Assembly: GCA_036571765.1 (NCBI GenBank) | Contig: BROE01000013.1 | Coordinates: 17,151,956-17,215,955 of the forward strand | Source of the DNA: Plecoglossus altivelis | Lineage: Eukaryota; Chordata; Actinopteri; Osmeriformes; Plecoglossidae | DNA: 64,000 bases | Reading direction: 5' to 3' | Shown: positions 43,882 through 55,469 of the stretch, in pieces | Numbering within the stretch: position 1 is the first letter of the stretch | Layout of the letters: each line of letters starts with the position of its first letter | The notes under the pieces: model-generated | Database searches by the model: none | The model's input: only the letters and a program-made list of their open reading frames with translations | What the model was told of the DNA's origin: nothing | Position numbers and translations under genes: made by a program

Positions 43882-43895
43882 GCGCCCTCTACTGG
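43882..43895 (-). promoter_or_regulatory. CTCF-like motif, minus orientation
   Basis: The plus strand reads GCGCCCTCTACTGG, the exact reverse complement of CCAGTAGAGGGCGC, the classic vertebrate CTCF core. It is the best CTCF-like match I found in the window. Confidence 0.5.
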
Positions 43896-44457
43896 CGGCA
43901 AGGTTTCAGGGCAGCCCTGAAGTAAACACCACACACTCACCCTTGATTTCTCCTGACGGCGTTATCAATGCTTCTTTACAACGGCCTCGCCTTCTGCCAC
44001 ACACTACACACATGCACGCATACTTTGTGTGCATGTGTGTAGCCCTCTCTTTCCCAATCGTTGTAAAGACCTACCATTTGTATGCATACACATCTAGAAG
44101 TTCATTAAGGGTACTTTGTGAGGAATACCTTTTCTCTGGTTTTGCGTTTGATAAAGTGGGAGCCAACCAACAGCTTTTTACCCTTGTGGGAGGGAGTAGT
44201 GATATGGACAAGAGCCTGTAAGTGTGGTCTGTGGGCTGGTGTGGTGGTGGTGGTGGGAGGGGGAGGGGACCTTTGAGGATCTGTGAGTGAGGATGTGTGA
44301 AAGTAGACTGCAGGGTGTGGTTGGGGTGGCTCCTCAAAAGGACCCCGACATGCTGCCCAGGTTGGATTCATTACCACACTTTGATTTGATTCCTATGGTG
44401 GAGAACTCGCTGCCCGAAGACTGATGTGGTGCTCCTGGATGTCTGTACTGCACTGTG
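43896..44457. other. Unique sequence with GTG patch
   Basis: A (GTG)n-like stretch lies at about 44236-44257. No gene is seen. Confidence 0.57.
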
Positions 44458-44500
44458 GGGCTGCTGCTGTGGCTGCTGCTGTGGCTGCTGCTGCTGTGGT
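44458..44500. repeat. (CTG)n/CTGTGG repeat
   Basis: CTGCTGCTGTGG repeated three times, the last copy with one extra CTG. CTG tracts fold into hairpins. Confidence 0.88.
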
Positions 44501-44960
44501 CCGGCCAGGAGCCAGAACGAGAGCCAGCTCTTCTGCCCCAACTCAGGAGCCCTTCTGAATGAAAGGTTGAAAAAGCTGCCCTCCCATGGATTGGGGTTGC
44601 ATTTAAGATGATTTATCAGAGGACTTAAAAGGCCCAGGGGTGGGGAACCCTCTCGCTCCCGTCTAGAATGGACCTCTGTGTCACATGTCACCGACTCAAG
44701 TTTTACCGCTCATCTGTTTATGGTGCCACACCGCTTGAACCACATTTGGGTGGGTGTACAGATGTGTGTGTGGGGTGCGTGCGTGCGTGCGAGGGCCTAC
44801 CAGAGCGAGAGGGCTTACTGGCTGTATCATTAGGGTCAAACAGGGCTGCAGCCAGAGCCCAAGAGGTCAAGGGTCGTGAGAAAAGATCACCTGCTGATGT
44901 GGTGTTGTGCCTGCCCCAGCAGCCCTGCCCCATCTGGCTGGCTCCCTCTCTAACCCGTCA
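44501..44960. other. Unique sequence, nothing recognised
   Basis: A small GCGTGCGTGCGTGC run lies at about 44776-44791. No gene is seen. Confidence 0.57.
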
Positions 44961-45039
44961 TCTGTGTGTTTTGTGTGTGTGTGTGTGTGGAGGGGAGTCA
45001 GTGCCCACTCACTGTCACATACACACACACACACACACA
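44961..45039. repeat. Closely spaced (GT)n and (CA)n inverted pair
   Basis: GT units at 44961-44990 and CA units at 45019-45039 are separated by 28 bases. The two tracts are reverse complements and can pair as a hairpin or cruciform. Confidence 0.9.
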
Positions 45040-45540
45040 TGCCAGTGAGGGGAAACTTGCCACATCCCAAGGGGTCCCTCCTCTCCCTTCCCTCCAATTT
45101 CAAAGCACCAAATCCCCATCTCTGAGCACTGCGCTTTGGGCGGACTGAGCTCGTACAGGTACACCGGCAAGCCCAAAGCCACTGTCTATTCATACGCTCC
45201 TTTATTCTAAAGCACTTTCATTATAAACCAGGTGTCAAAATCCCCTTCACAGAGAATAAGCAGGGATGAAGTGCAGAAAGCCTTGATATGTCAGCAGCCT
45301 TCAAGCACAGAAAAGAATCTATTGTCATAGATTTTTCAATATTGAATTTCAAAATAGCATTTGAGAGGATGGCCATCAGAACAAAAAAAGAAGTCTGTTT
45401 GCATGAAGTGAAAGAGTATCGTATATATTACAGTCATCCAGTCTAAAAAATAAAATAAAAACATTTTGCGCACATCTTCCCCCCCTGCTCTGATCTGACA
45501 AATCCAGAAACAATTGAAAACCAATTTAAGCAAAGCTGAA
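45040..45540. other. Unique sequence, AT-rich at end
   Basis: No gene or repeat is recognised. Confidence 0.57.
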
Positions 45541-46100
45541 ATAGGACAAGACTGGACCACTCCGGCGCGCACCATTTCCTGTCAGCGTGCGGAGGGGGAG
45601 AGAGAGCGAGGGAGAACCGGCCAAATTGCGGAGGAGGAGTGGCTTTTTTCACGTTCCCGCTGCTCTTACATTTTAATCTACACCAGTGACACCGTGGCAC
45701 GGGCACCCCGTCAAAACCAACGCCGGGCTGAGTGGCAAACTGGCTGCTCTCGTCACATGGTAAGTGCCCATGTGAGCGAGCGCTGGCAGCCGGCTTCACG
45801 CCTCCCTCTCCTGTCCTGTCTCGCGGCCAGCGCTGCTCTGGCAGAGAGGGTGCCAGTCAGCCAGGAGGGATCAACAGGCTTTAGTCCCCAGAACAGCCAG
45901 CTTACACAGATAAGCAGGCCGGGCAGGATAAGCCCAGCTGAGGTATTCTATTACAGCTCCAATTACCAGGCAGGGGGAAAAAAGGCTGGAATGTTGGTGC
46001 CAGGTTGATGTTAGCCTTACCGGAAGTGGAAGGGTTGTATGTATGAAGGTGAGCTCAGTGGTACATCACTCTCTGACTCACTCATGCCTCATTCCAAAAA
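45541..46100. other. GC-moderate unique sequence with donor-like site
   Basis: A good donor-like site (CATG|GTAAGTG) lies at 45760. The plus strand is open from 45514 to 46005 straight through it, and the minus strand is open too. There is no convincing upstream acceptor or start context, so I do not call an exon. CpG is mildly raised around 45560-45730. Confidence 0.4.
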
Positions 46101-46215
46101 CCAGCCCCATCTCCACCCCCAGCCCCAGCCTCGGCCTTAGCCACGGCCCCAGCCCCATCTCCCCCCCTGCCCAAGCCTCAGCCCCAGCCCCCGCCCTGGA
46201 CCCAGCCTACCCCCA
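46101..46215. repeat. C-rich CCCAGC-type degenerate repeat
   Basis: Degenerate CCCCAGCC and CTCAGCC units, like those at 27.82 kb. Confidence 0.82.
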
Positions 46216-46514
46216 GTCCTGCTGAAGCCCTGTCCAGCAGAGCTCTGGTCAGCCAGCCTGTATCACAGCAGACACCCACAGACTAGGTGACTCTAATAGG
46301 GACAAATTGGCAATGTCTGTGCTGGCCGGTGCTATGCGCTAGGAGCTGTGGATTGATAGTGATGCCTAATGATCCCCCTGGGTCGATCAATACCAATAAT
46401 CCTCTTTCCTGCCTATCCTCCTTATTGGCAATAGAGAAGCTGGAGGAGCAGGGAAAACTGCAGTGCGGAGTGACAGGGCCAGGAGTTCATCCTGCACCAA
46501 CTCTCACACTTTCA

Positions 46515-46690
46515 CGACACACACACGCTCGCACGCACACACACAAGCGTGCGCACAAACCGCCACACACATTCAGCAGCACGCGCAAACACACACAGAC
46601 ATGAATGCACAATAGTGACATTTCCACAGGGATGTGTAAGAAAGCTCCTGAAGACACACACACACACAGGCACACACACACACACGCATG
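46515..46690. repeat. Imperfect (CA)n tract
   Basis: CA-rich sequence in three blocks with CGCACAC and CTCGCACG interruptions and a unique spacer at about 46608-46650. Confidence 0.87.
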
Positions 46691-46790
46691 GAAACGGACG
46701 CAGACTTCAACTTCTCGTAGTCTGCCTTAAACACCCACAAACACACAGGCAAACACGCATACAATTACACACACCCTGCCTTGCAAACTG

Positions 46791-47260
46791 TGGAAATCAA
46801 ATCAAAGCCATACTGTCGTCATTGCACTGCACAATCAATATTTATTTTCCCTTTTATGTATTTATTAGTGTGTTCAATTTCACTGGCCAATAAGGCCTAC
46901 TTTATATTAATTATTTGAAGCAGTGCTGCCACAGGCCTCTAAACCGAAATTGAGATGTGGTCTGTAACAAAGCAAATCTTATGTCTCCATAACGCAATTA
47001 AATCCAGGTCCACAGCACCACTAAGAGAAATAAATGATACCACATTATTCATTTTCTTCAGAGATATTGGAAAAGCATTTGTATAATATACCACACACTC
47101 AATATTTTGCAGGGGCTGCAATAAAAGAAAAGGGAATACCCAAGCTCACGTGAGGAAAATCCTTTAACTCGATGTATCATCGCAAAATATGAGTGACGTT
47201 GTTCATTAATTCTCAGATGCGCTAAAGATCTTTGTTAAGATGTAATTTTATTGTAGTCTG
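46791..47260. promoter_or_regulatory. Candidate conserved element
   Basis: Repeat-free and AT-rich, with TATATTAATTATTTGAAG, AACGCAATTAAATCC, ACTAAGAGAAATAAATG, GTTCATTAATTCTC and GATGTAATTTTATTG. Confidence 0.35.
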
Positions 47261-48000
47261 ACTGGTTTGTCATGGAGGCGCCAGTAGACAGTGAGTGCTA
47301 AGAGGCTCTGGAGTGTTAGAAGATGCTGGGGTGGTTCAACAGCCTTGGAGAGGTGAAGCATGACATCCCAACAGTTCTCCCTGGGCTCTAAGTGTGTGTG
47401 TGAGTGTGTGTGTGTGCTGTGGTGGAGTGCATAAAACTGTCCACTACGTGAAACATGTTGTGTTGGGCGTCGCCGTGGGTGCAGGATTGTGTGCGGCCAC
47501 TGTGCCAATCGCTCACGGTACCCGAGTTTGTATTACCAGTATTAAGTTGTGTGAGGAAGGTAATGCAGATAGATTAAGTGTACGCCAAACGAAGATTAAT
47601 ATTCAAGCTCTCGTGATGTGTGTGTTTGTGCAATGCATGATTGGTAGTGTGGCAAAAGCTACGACAGCACAACATGAGTGGAAGCTGTATGTGGATGATG
47701 GGATGGAGCTCTGCACGTCATAAAGCCTCACGCGAGGAGTTACAACCATCCCCATCCGCTCCCATCGCAAATCGTCCATTACTCCCCCCTCCTCCCCATC
47801 CACCCCTCTCCTCCCCACACCACCCGAAGTACTAGTCCCACCCCCTCACCCCCTAACTCCTCACACCCCACGTAAGGTCCGGCTTACTGATTACATCTCG
47901 ACCCGAGAACGACCTCACTGCCATACACTTCTATAGGCCCAGCTGTCACAGTGCATCCTCATTACCCCCCTTGCACCACCCAGCTGACTCCCAGCGCAGA
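47261..48000. other. Unique sequence
   Basis: Short GT run at 47393-47416 and a C-rich stretch at 47780-47850. No gene is seen. Confidence 0.57.
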
Positions 48001-48040
48001 CTCGCACACGCACCCATGCACACACACAACAACAACAACA

Positions 48041-48506
48041 GTTCTGTATTTGCTCATGACATTTCTTTTTGCCAAGGGCCGCCACAAACAACACCCAATC
48101 CATGAAAAGGGTTGTTCTTTGTTCTCGAGCAAAAATGTGACACGGTCTAAATTCCAGTCAAGTTGAAATTATGTTATTTTTTTATCACCAATACAAATGG
48201 TGTGTTTCAATAATGATCTGTGGTTGATGATTTGATGTTACCCATGTCAAATATTGCAGGATGGAGAAATCGTTTCCACAGACATCCTTCCGGTGAAGGT
48301 ATCTCGATAGCTTAAGTCAAGTGCCATCATGAGGTCTTTCTCTGGTATTGATTTCGGTGTCAATCGAGTATGCCTGGCTGAGAAAGCCCCGATCCTGACC
48401 ACACAGAGCAGGCGTCTCCTGAGCCAGCGCAACCGTATCACTACCACACTATACATGGGATCAATAGACAGCAGTGGGGAAGTGTTGAATAAAGTAAATA
48501 AAGCAG

Positions 48507-48508
<2 letters not shown>
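48041..48508. other. Unique sequence, possibly conserved
   Basis: Repeat-free, apart from a CAA run just before it at about 48027-48040. A GACAT...ATCTCGATAGCTTAAG stretch at 48281-48320 is distinctive, but there is no assignable motif. Open frames on both strands lack splice sites. Confidence 0.4.

Positions 48509-48554
<46 letters not shown>
48509..48554. repeat. (GA)n microsatellite
   Basis: About 23 uninterrupted GA units. Confidence 0.97.
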
Positions 48555-48555
<1 letters not shown>

Positions 48556-48646
48556 CCTTTATCTTTTTCCTTCTACAAGCTGTCTACCTGCCACAGTCTG
48601 CTGTAAGTCAGGCTGGTCAATCATTTCAGGTGTCTCAGTCTCTACG

Positions 48647-48680
48647 TGTGTGTGCATGTGTGCATGAGCGCGTGTGCGCA

Positions 48681-48718
<38 letters not shown>

Positions 48719-48757
48719 CGTATGCATGTGCACATGAGTGTGTATGTGTATGTATGT
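48647..48757. repeat. (GT)n tract with CG interruptions
   Basis: About 18 pure GT units in the centre (48690-48714), flanked by GCGCGTGTGCGCACGTG and GCGTGCGTATGCATG. The palindromic flanks are Z-DNA-prone. Confidence 0.93.
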
Positions 48758-48940
48758 GGACAATTTTATTGATTGACGCGCAGGCTAAAGCGCTGGCTTT
48801 ATGAAGCTGAGAGCTTCTGAGACACGGGGGCTGTGTCTCAGTGGGGACGTGACTCCTCTCTGTGTGACAGGGGCTGGAGTGTGTCACACTCATCCCTCCC
48901 TTGCCCTGACACCCTCCAGCATCTCTCTTTCTCTGACACG

Positions 48941-49084
48941 CACCTCCTCCAACACACATATCCTCGCACACTCACGCATACACCTCCTCACACACGCACA
49001 CCCATCTCCTCGCACACACACCTCCTCACATACACACACACACACACACACACATCCACACACATTGTCACATACATACACAGG
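48941..49084. repeat. (CA)n with CACCTCCTCACACAC units
   Basis: Several degenerate copies of CCTCCTCACACACGCA, then about 15 CA units at 49026-49056. It lies 330 bp from the GT tract, in inverted relation. Confidence 0.9.
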
Positions 49085-50069
49085 CACAGATCACTGAATT
49101 AGACACCCCATTGATGTGGTCATGCACACCAGCTGATGAACATCAGCTTATCTCTGCTGTGGGCCCAGGGTCAGACAGCCAATCAGCAAGCTGCTGGGTA
49201 GTTAACAGGAACACCTCATTAGAAAGAAGAGAGGCTGGAGAAAAAAATTGCAAGAAATTGATAAGAAAAGTGTGAATAGAGTGGGACAGTAGGATGGTGT
49301 TAGAACGAGGGAGTGAGAAGAGACGAGAGAGTGAGGAGGAGGAGGGAGCGAGAGGGAGGGAGGGGTAGAAAGCAGCACTGTGTGCTCTTGTAACCCCTCA
49401 CCCTGTATAAGCAGAATTACAGAGGATTTCATTTCTTTCAGATGGTCTTAGCGATGCTCTTCAAATAGACATCTTGTCAAAGACGCCCCTGCTCACAAGA
49501 TGGCTGAGGCAAGACTACCATTATTTTAGTATAACTAATATTGTCATTAAAGAACTAACATGTTGCTTGTGCAAGAGTTTGCACACAGCACAATTCTGGC
49601 TTGCATATGGGGGGAAACTGTCAATGACCTATCAATGACTGAGGTAGTTCGGCTTGATTTTAACCTCGAACAGAAGGTTAACGGTGACATCAAAGGGGAT
49701 GGAAGGCAGACATACAGAAAAAGAAATCTTTTTTTTATGTGACGCTTCATTTCCTCATTCCCAAGCCTTGTGCTGGCCTCAGACCAGGCCCAGCACAACA
49801 ACGTCAACAGCTTCCAACACAGAGAGCAAAATCTGCATGTGGACGTAGATGAGGAGAAAATAGCAGCAATTCGTGTAACTGACAAACACCACAACAGTAG
49901 CTTGTAAATTGGAACACACTCCAAAATCCTCTCCATTAAATCATGTATTTAATAGAGGCGGACCAAAGGTTGCATGGAAGTAACTAGAGAGCTTCTCTCC
50001 ATCTTTCTCAGTTCGTCTCATTCAACTCCCTCGTCCCCTATCCCTGCCTCCTGTGGCAGAGCAGAGTGC
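49085..50069. other. Unique sequence, nothing recognised
   Basis: Purine-rich at 49308-49370, otherwise ordinary. No gene is seen. Confidence 0.58.
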
Positions 50070-50165
50070 AGCACTTAAACGGGTGCATTTAATTCATTAC
50101 ATCATTATGTCATCTCATACTAATCTGCACAGTTGCCTGCATGGCTTTGACATGCAAATGGACTA
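50070..50165. promoter_or_regulatory. Octamer-containing candidate element
   Basis: An exact POU octamer ATGCAAAT at 50152-50159, preceded by GCATTTAATTCATTACATC and ATACTAATCTGC within 90 bp. The density of factor-like sites in so short a repeat-free stretch suggests an enhancer core. Confidence 0.35.
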
Positions 50166-50623
50166 GAAAAAGACCAGCGGAGGGAGGGAGGGGGGTGATG
50201 GGAGGGAGGGGCGGGTCGGGTGGGGTGGGAAGCAATCATCATGCCTTGTCAACGGTGTGAAAACACGCCCTGAAGCACAAGTACTAACCCCCCCTCCCTT
50301 TTTTAACTGTATCTCTCCATCTATTTTACCCCTCCCTCCCCCTCTGTTTGGTCCCCCTCCCCAACAAGACACGGGCTCCATCACATCAACCACTGGCAAT
50401 CTGTTGACGATCTGACTCCCTATGGAGTGCATGTAAACAGTACAGCGTGTGGCATGCAGACGCACACACACAAACACCCCCCGTCCCCCGTCCCCCTCTG
50501 CCCTCTGCCCCTATCCACACACAGGAGCCCCTCATCTGCATATTCACAGAAAGGGCCTGTGGCCAGCAGGCAGCGATCTCCGTCCCCAGAGCCTGGTGAG
50601 CACGCGCCAGCCAGGCTAACGAA
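50166..50623. other. Unique sequence with G- and C-rich patches
   Basis: G-rich at 50177-50230, pyrimidine-rich at 50288-50360. No gene is seen. Confidence 0.57.
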
Positions 50624-50690
<67 letters not shown>

Positions 50691-50693
50691 CAC
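50624..50693. repeat. (AGGC)n tetranucleotide repeat
   Basis: About 17 uninterrupted AGGC units. It is the reverse complement of the CTGC-type motif family found near 19.3 kb (CTGC/GCAG). Confidence 0.97.
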
Positions 50694-51040
50694 CCGGCAG
50701 AGAGAAGCCAGGGACCACACATATTCACCAACACGCATTTCACAAACATCCATTCACAAACACACACCTTAACAAGACACACGCACGACACAAGCAAATA
50801 GTGCGGCACACATTCACAAACATGCATACGCATATTCACCAACACATACAGATACATGACACATTCACAGACACACACACACATATACCCCCCCCCCCCC
50901 CCCGCACACATGTGGTGAACAGAAAGCAATCCGAAGGACAGAAATAGTGAGATCTGTTGATGGGAGCCCAAGCTCATCTAATTTCCACCCCTCCCTCCAT
51001 CTCTCTCAGCTCGCCCTCCCTCCCTCACAAAATCTCTCTC
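50694..51040. other. CA-interspersed sequence with C run
   Basis: Scattered CACACA and CATTCACAAACA units at 50710-50885, then 16 consecutive C at 50888-50903. Confidence 0.7.
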
Positions 51041-51470
51041 ACACTCGCTCACTCTCTCTCTCTTCCTCTCTCTCTCGCTCGCTCCTCTCATCGTCAGGCA
51101 CCTGGGTGACGAGTGGCCCGTGATAATCCGCGGCCGCTAACCAATCAATCAGCAGCATCGTAATCAGCAACACAGAGACAGGAAAAGAAGCCCACAACTT
51201 ACCCTGGGTCGCCTCCAGTCTGCTCTGCTCAGGCACCAGTCTTGGTCAGGTCTTTGGCTGCGGCTACCTGCACTATTTCACTATTTCAACCCAAAGGAAA
51301 TATTCAAATGCTCACACCATGATCGTTCTCCAAATCTGACATGATTGCTTTTCACTGCATTTCACTGCACAAGCATGCCACAATACATAAGGCATATCCC
51401 CCCTCCCTTTCTCCTTTTCACACTGACTCTTGCTCTTCCTAGTTATCTCCCTCTTTCTCTCCCTTACTCT

Positions 51471-51471
<1 letters not shown>
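51041..51471. other. Unique sequence after CT run
   Basis: CT-rich at 51041-51085, then ordinary sequence including GCGGCCGC at about 51130. No gene is seen. Confidence 0.57.
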
Positions 51472-51534
<63 letters not shown>

Positions 51535-51571
51535 TCTCTCTCCTCTCTTCTCTCTCCTCTCTTCTCCCTCT
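51472..51571. repeat. (CT)n array
   Basis: About 100 bp of CT with CTTCTCTCTCCTCT interruptions in the second half. Confidence 0.96.
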
Positions 51572-52222
51572 CGTCCCTCGCTGTCTGCCTGTTGCGACAG
51601 TGTGGGCACTCTATACAGTGAAGATATATATTAAAAACCCACATCTACTGTGGGAGATATGAAGCGGTGGCTAGTACGATATCCAGCAGATCTGTTGGAC
51701 TGTGTGTGTGAGTCTGTGCACGTGTGGCATGGGCGTGCGTGTGTGTGTTGGGGGTGAAGGCGGGGTGGGAGGGAGTTGAGAAAGCAAGGGAGGGTCAAAG
51801 CTAAATGTTCTACAAAGAACAGGGGGGACCAAATGGACTTTCTCTTTTTTTCTCCTTTGAATCAAACACCCGAACATTCCCTCCCCTCTTTTCCCTGCCT
51901 TCCAACCCTCTCCCCCTGCCTTGCATTCCCCTCCCCCTTTCCCCTCCCTCCCTCCATCCCCTCCCTCCCCCCTCTTCCTGCTTACAGGCATTCCCTCTCC
52001 AGACTCCAGCATCCTTTGAGGGGGTTAGCTGTCTGTAAGAGAGGAAGAGGCAACGCTGCCTAGCAGCCTTGTACATTTTTGCCTTGGGGGTGAGATAGCT
52101 GAAAAGCCATACGCTATCATCACTTTTGAGGCGCGCAGGAAAGGAAAAAAAAGGAAAGACAAGGAAAACATACTGGTTTTACACAGCCCCAAAAAAAGAT
52201 CTGATGCAGAATTTAGCATAGG

Positions 52223-52225
<3 letters not shown>
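51572..52225. other. Unique sequence, pyrimidine-rich in the middle
   Basis: Short GT run at about 51701-51749 and C/T-rich at 51879-51978. No gene is seen. Confidence 0.57.

Positions 52226-52254
<29 letters not shown>
52226..52254. repeat. (CA)n microsatellite
   Basis: About 14 uninterrupted CA units. Confidence 0.96.
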
Positions 52255-52258
<4 letters not shown>

Positions 52259-52977
52259 ACGGTTCTGAACCTCTGCACAGACAGAATCCCCATTTCGACT
52301 TAGACTCTGTGATTCCTCTCCTCCCAAACACGAGGAGAAAGGGCGTAGGAACTCTACTCCCAGCTAGCTAGTGCCTGGCGCCTATGTTTAGTTGTACAAC
52401 AGAACCCCTGCTGCTCAGGTGATTCTCCGGGGGAACAGGAAGCTCCTAAAAGTGAACACACGCGCGCTCCAGGAGCCGCAGCACACAGGGCCGTTAACCC
52501 TAAGGCTGGAGCAGGTGGATCCGCATGCCGGAGAGAGAGAGCGCCCAGACCTCCACACCTCCTGGGCCAGGGGGAGTCCAGGGGAGATGGGGCACCAGAG
52601 AGGGCTGGTGGGCCTCTTCCAGAGAGCCGCAGGGTTCGGCTGGAGCGCGGCCGTTCCTCCAGAGGGAGCGCCGGCCAAATCTGAGCCAGCAGACTTGCCT
52701 CCCTGGGACTCGTGGGGATCCATCTCTTGCTGATATTAGGGAAGAGGAGTGAGGGGAGGGAGGGAGGTGGGGAGGGAGGGCAAGTTAGGGGAGGGCTGGG
52801 GAGAGGGGAGCGGGGCTCGGCTGGTTCCTTTGAGTCCTGTCCTGTGTTCTGTGTTGTTTTATTAATCTGGTTGGTTTCAGCTGCAGCCTAGTAGCCTCTC
52901 ACTCAGGAGTCTGCTGTGCTCCTTTGACCTCCCAGCCGCACCCTCCCCCTCCTCTCTGCTGTCCAAATAAACACACA
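52255..52977. other. Unique GC-moderate sequence
   Basis: G/A-rich at 52738-52813. Overlapping open frames of about 100 codons on both strands at 52392-52733 are GC-driven. No gene is seen. Confidence 0.55.
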
Positions 52978-53097
52978 CACATAGACACACACACTCAAAC
53001 ACACACAGTCACATGCACAGACTCACCCACACCCACACAAAAACACACCCGTATGTACACGCACATGCACCATACGCACACGCGCAGACACACACAT
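52978..53097. repeat. Imperfect (CA)n tract
   Basis: CA units with AGA, CTCA and CGC interruptions. Confidence 0.9.
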
Positions 53098-54129
53098 GAA
53101 AATACAGTCCCTCCCTACCCCTAACCAGGCTGTGCTTCTCTGCATAGCTACCGCTGAGAATGGAGGCAGGTGGGGCTCACATGCTGAGCCTCTACCCCTC
53201 TGTGAGCTAAAAGATCTGAACACGAGCAACCCTTGAAACTGACCACCACCCTGGACACACCATATGAGACAAGACAAGACACAATCCCACACACCCAGAC
53301 ACACTCTAGCCTGGAAGAAACACTGGAGACTGCCCTTGACATAGAGGAACTTCAGTATAAAGACCGCCACATCGGAACCTCTACGACATGGGACCCAAGT
53401 TGTGGAAGTGTGGTGATAAGGCAAAGCGGTAGAAGACATGGCAGCGATTGGGAGCGGAGCCTCCATGTTCTCGGCGAGGAGAGGCAGAGCGTTTCCACAA
53501 CATGGCAGTGCCGCGTTGGAATTCACCGAGCCAGTGAGCGAAGCACTGTCACTACAGCTCTTCGTCATCAGCTGCAGCAAACACCAGCCATGCATTGTCT
53601 TCAAGGCAAAAAATAAAATAAAAAAGGGCGTGCACATCTGTGAAAGTGCACGTGAGAGTCAGGGTGTAGCCAGGCGTGTGCGGGCGGGTGTTTGTACGGC
53701 ATGTGTTTGTGTGCATGCTGGCTATTGTGTGCGTGCGTGTGTGCGTCTGTCTCCACTGCATCCATATTAAACGGGTGTTGGAGGTGACTGAGCTTGCCTG
53801 GGTGTCATGAATATAAGAGAAAGGATCCATCTTCCTGGGGTACAATTTCCCAGGTAGTGACAGTAAAACGGACTCCTCCACCGGCTGTTGACGGAGGAGA
53901 GAGGGAGAGAGGGAGGGAGGAGGGCAGCAAGACCCAGAGAGACAGACAGAGATAGACGAGTACACAGACATTTTATGAGCTACGGAACATTGGGGTTCTC
54001 TGGCTGCATTTCCTATCAAACTTATGGCGTTTTAAAAAACGGTTCGGTTCAGCTCAATCCTAAGTACTTTGATTGGTCAGATGGGATTCTATGCATGGCG
54101 ACCTTTTTTCACGCCACAGTTTCAAAGAT
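53098..54129. other. Unique sequence with antiparallel open frames
   Basis: Open frames of 127 codons (plus, 53233-53616) and 204 codons (minus, 53023-53637) overlap. Neither product is recognisable and the minus one runs into the CA tract. A patch of four AATAAA/AAATAA-like words lies at 53611-53625. A retroposed or lncRNA origin is possible but unsupported. Confidence 0.4.
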
Positions 54130-54960
54130 CACATTCATCTAGGACTTGATCAAACCAATAGACACTGCCTTGGTCTGATTTCTCAGCCGAGATCAATTAA
54201 TAATTAGTATTATTGAAAAAGGATGTTCTGCGGAATTGAAATATAAGACATGATGTTAGCTTTTAAGAACATACATTTTGTCGTATGAATAGTATTTACC
54301 CCTAACAATTCTCCTACACCATATTCTTAAGATATACTTGACATGAGCTTTACTTGGTGCAAAAATCTAAACTTTAATACAGGCCACAAACTCCAGCCTG
54401 ATAGAGATGTAATGTCTAGCTGAGCATTATAAAAAGTATTAATTAAGTCAGAATTGAATACTAACTAATTTTTCACATTTAATATGTGAACTGTCACTGT
54501 GAGGTGACGCTGCATTTTATGTTAATTATCTGATGGAGATGAAACACATATGTGTTTTAATTTACAGGGATTTTCATCAAGGTCTTCAAGAGCACTAATT
54601 ACAGGTGGGAATTTTAACAATTATACCTGATGTATCACTGATGATAATTAGTGTCATTAACTAAGTCAGGGAATATTTCAGTTTGACTAAAAAGAAGCCG
54701 GTGTATTTAACATTCAGCTAATTACCTTAATCACTCGCTAGATTAAGCAATAATTAGGACAATTACAATGTAATTAACACCACTTGAAGGATTAGGTCCT
54801 ATCTGAAGAAGATAAAGCCATCGACGTAAAGGATGTTTGTTTGTTTTTATTGCTTGTCAATAAACAGATAAAAAGCAACATCTCAAACGGCGGAAATAAA
54901 CCAAATTATATATGGCAAATGGGACATGCGTAATGATAAATGACAGCTGTCTGGGAGGCC
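54130..54960. promoter_or_regulatory. Candidate conserved non-coding element, strongest
   Basis: About 830 bp with no simple repeat, and the densest TAAT/ATTA cores in the window: at least ten, for example CAATTAATAATTAG, GTATTAATTAAGTCAG, TGTTAATTATCTG, GCACTAATTACAGG, GATGATAATTAGTG, CAGCTAATTACC and GTAATTAACACC. A 13-base motif, TTAAYTAAGTCAG, occurs at 54439-54451 and again at 54657-54669. A perfect 16-bp palindrome lies at 54542-54557. Both ends fade into ordinary sequence. Confidence 0.55.
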
Positions 54961-55469
54961 GTGGCTCCCTCCTCTCAGGCCACAGGGGGAGAAATCCCCA
55001 TTGTCAAAGCCAATCATTCCGGCCCTGAACATAAGCAAGGAAAACAGTGTCAAGTTCGAGTTGACGGAGCAAAGTATCCAGGACGATGAACAATTACAAC
55101 AAGGAAAAGAAACATAGCATGCATATGAGGAGCTCAGGCAGAGCTAAGCTGACAGGCAGCAGAGCTGAACAACAGGGAGAAGCACCCCGGACACATGGCT
55201 GGCCCTGGCTCTCTCAATCCAACAAGGGAACATCTCAAGTACATGTGCATTCCAGACTGTACGGTTCTTGTTCTCTACCTTCTTGGCTATTGTTCGCAAG
55301 CCAAACACAATTTCTTTCTCACCGCCCAATGCCTGTATGTCTCCCAAAGCATTTTGTGTTTCGAAAACCGATTCGAGCTCATGCAAAACTTTGTTGATTT
55401 CTGTTTTCGTTTGTTTTGTTCAAGCGGCGGATAATATTCCAGGGTTCAATCCAATGCGGCAGGGGGTTC
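54961..55469. other. Unique sequence, nothing recognised
   Basis: Both strands are open for 80-120 codons, with no splice context. No gene is seen. Confidence 0.55.

Noticed and set aside
45541..45760. Possible first exon ending ATG|GTAAGTG with 5' GC-rich sequence
   Set aside because: No clear start site, both strands are open, and there is no recognisable peptide or downstream acceptor.
53023..53637. 204-codon minus-strand open frame
   Set aside because: Ends inside the CA tract, overlaps a 127-codon plus-strand frame, no splice or start context, no recognisable domain.
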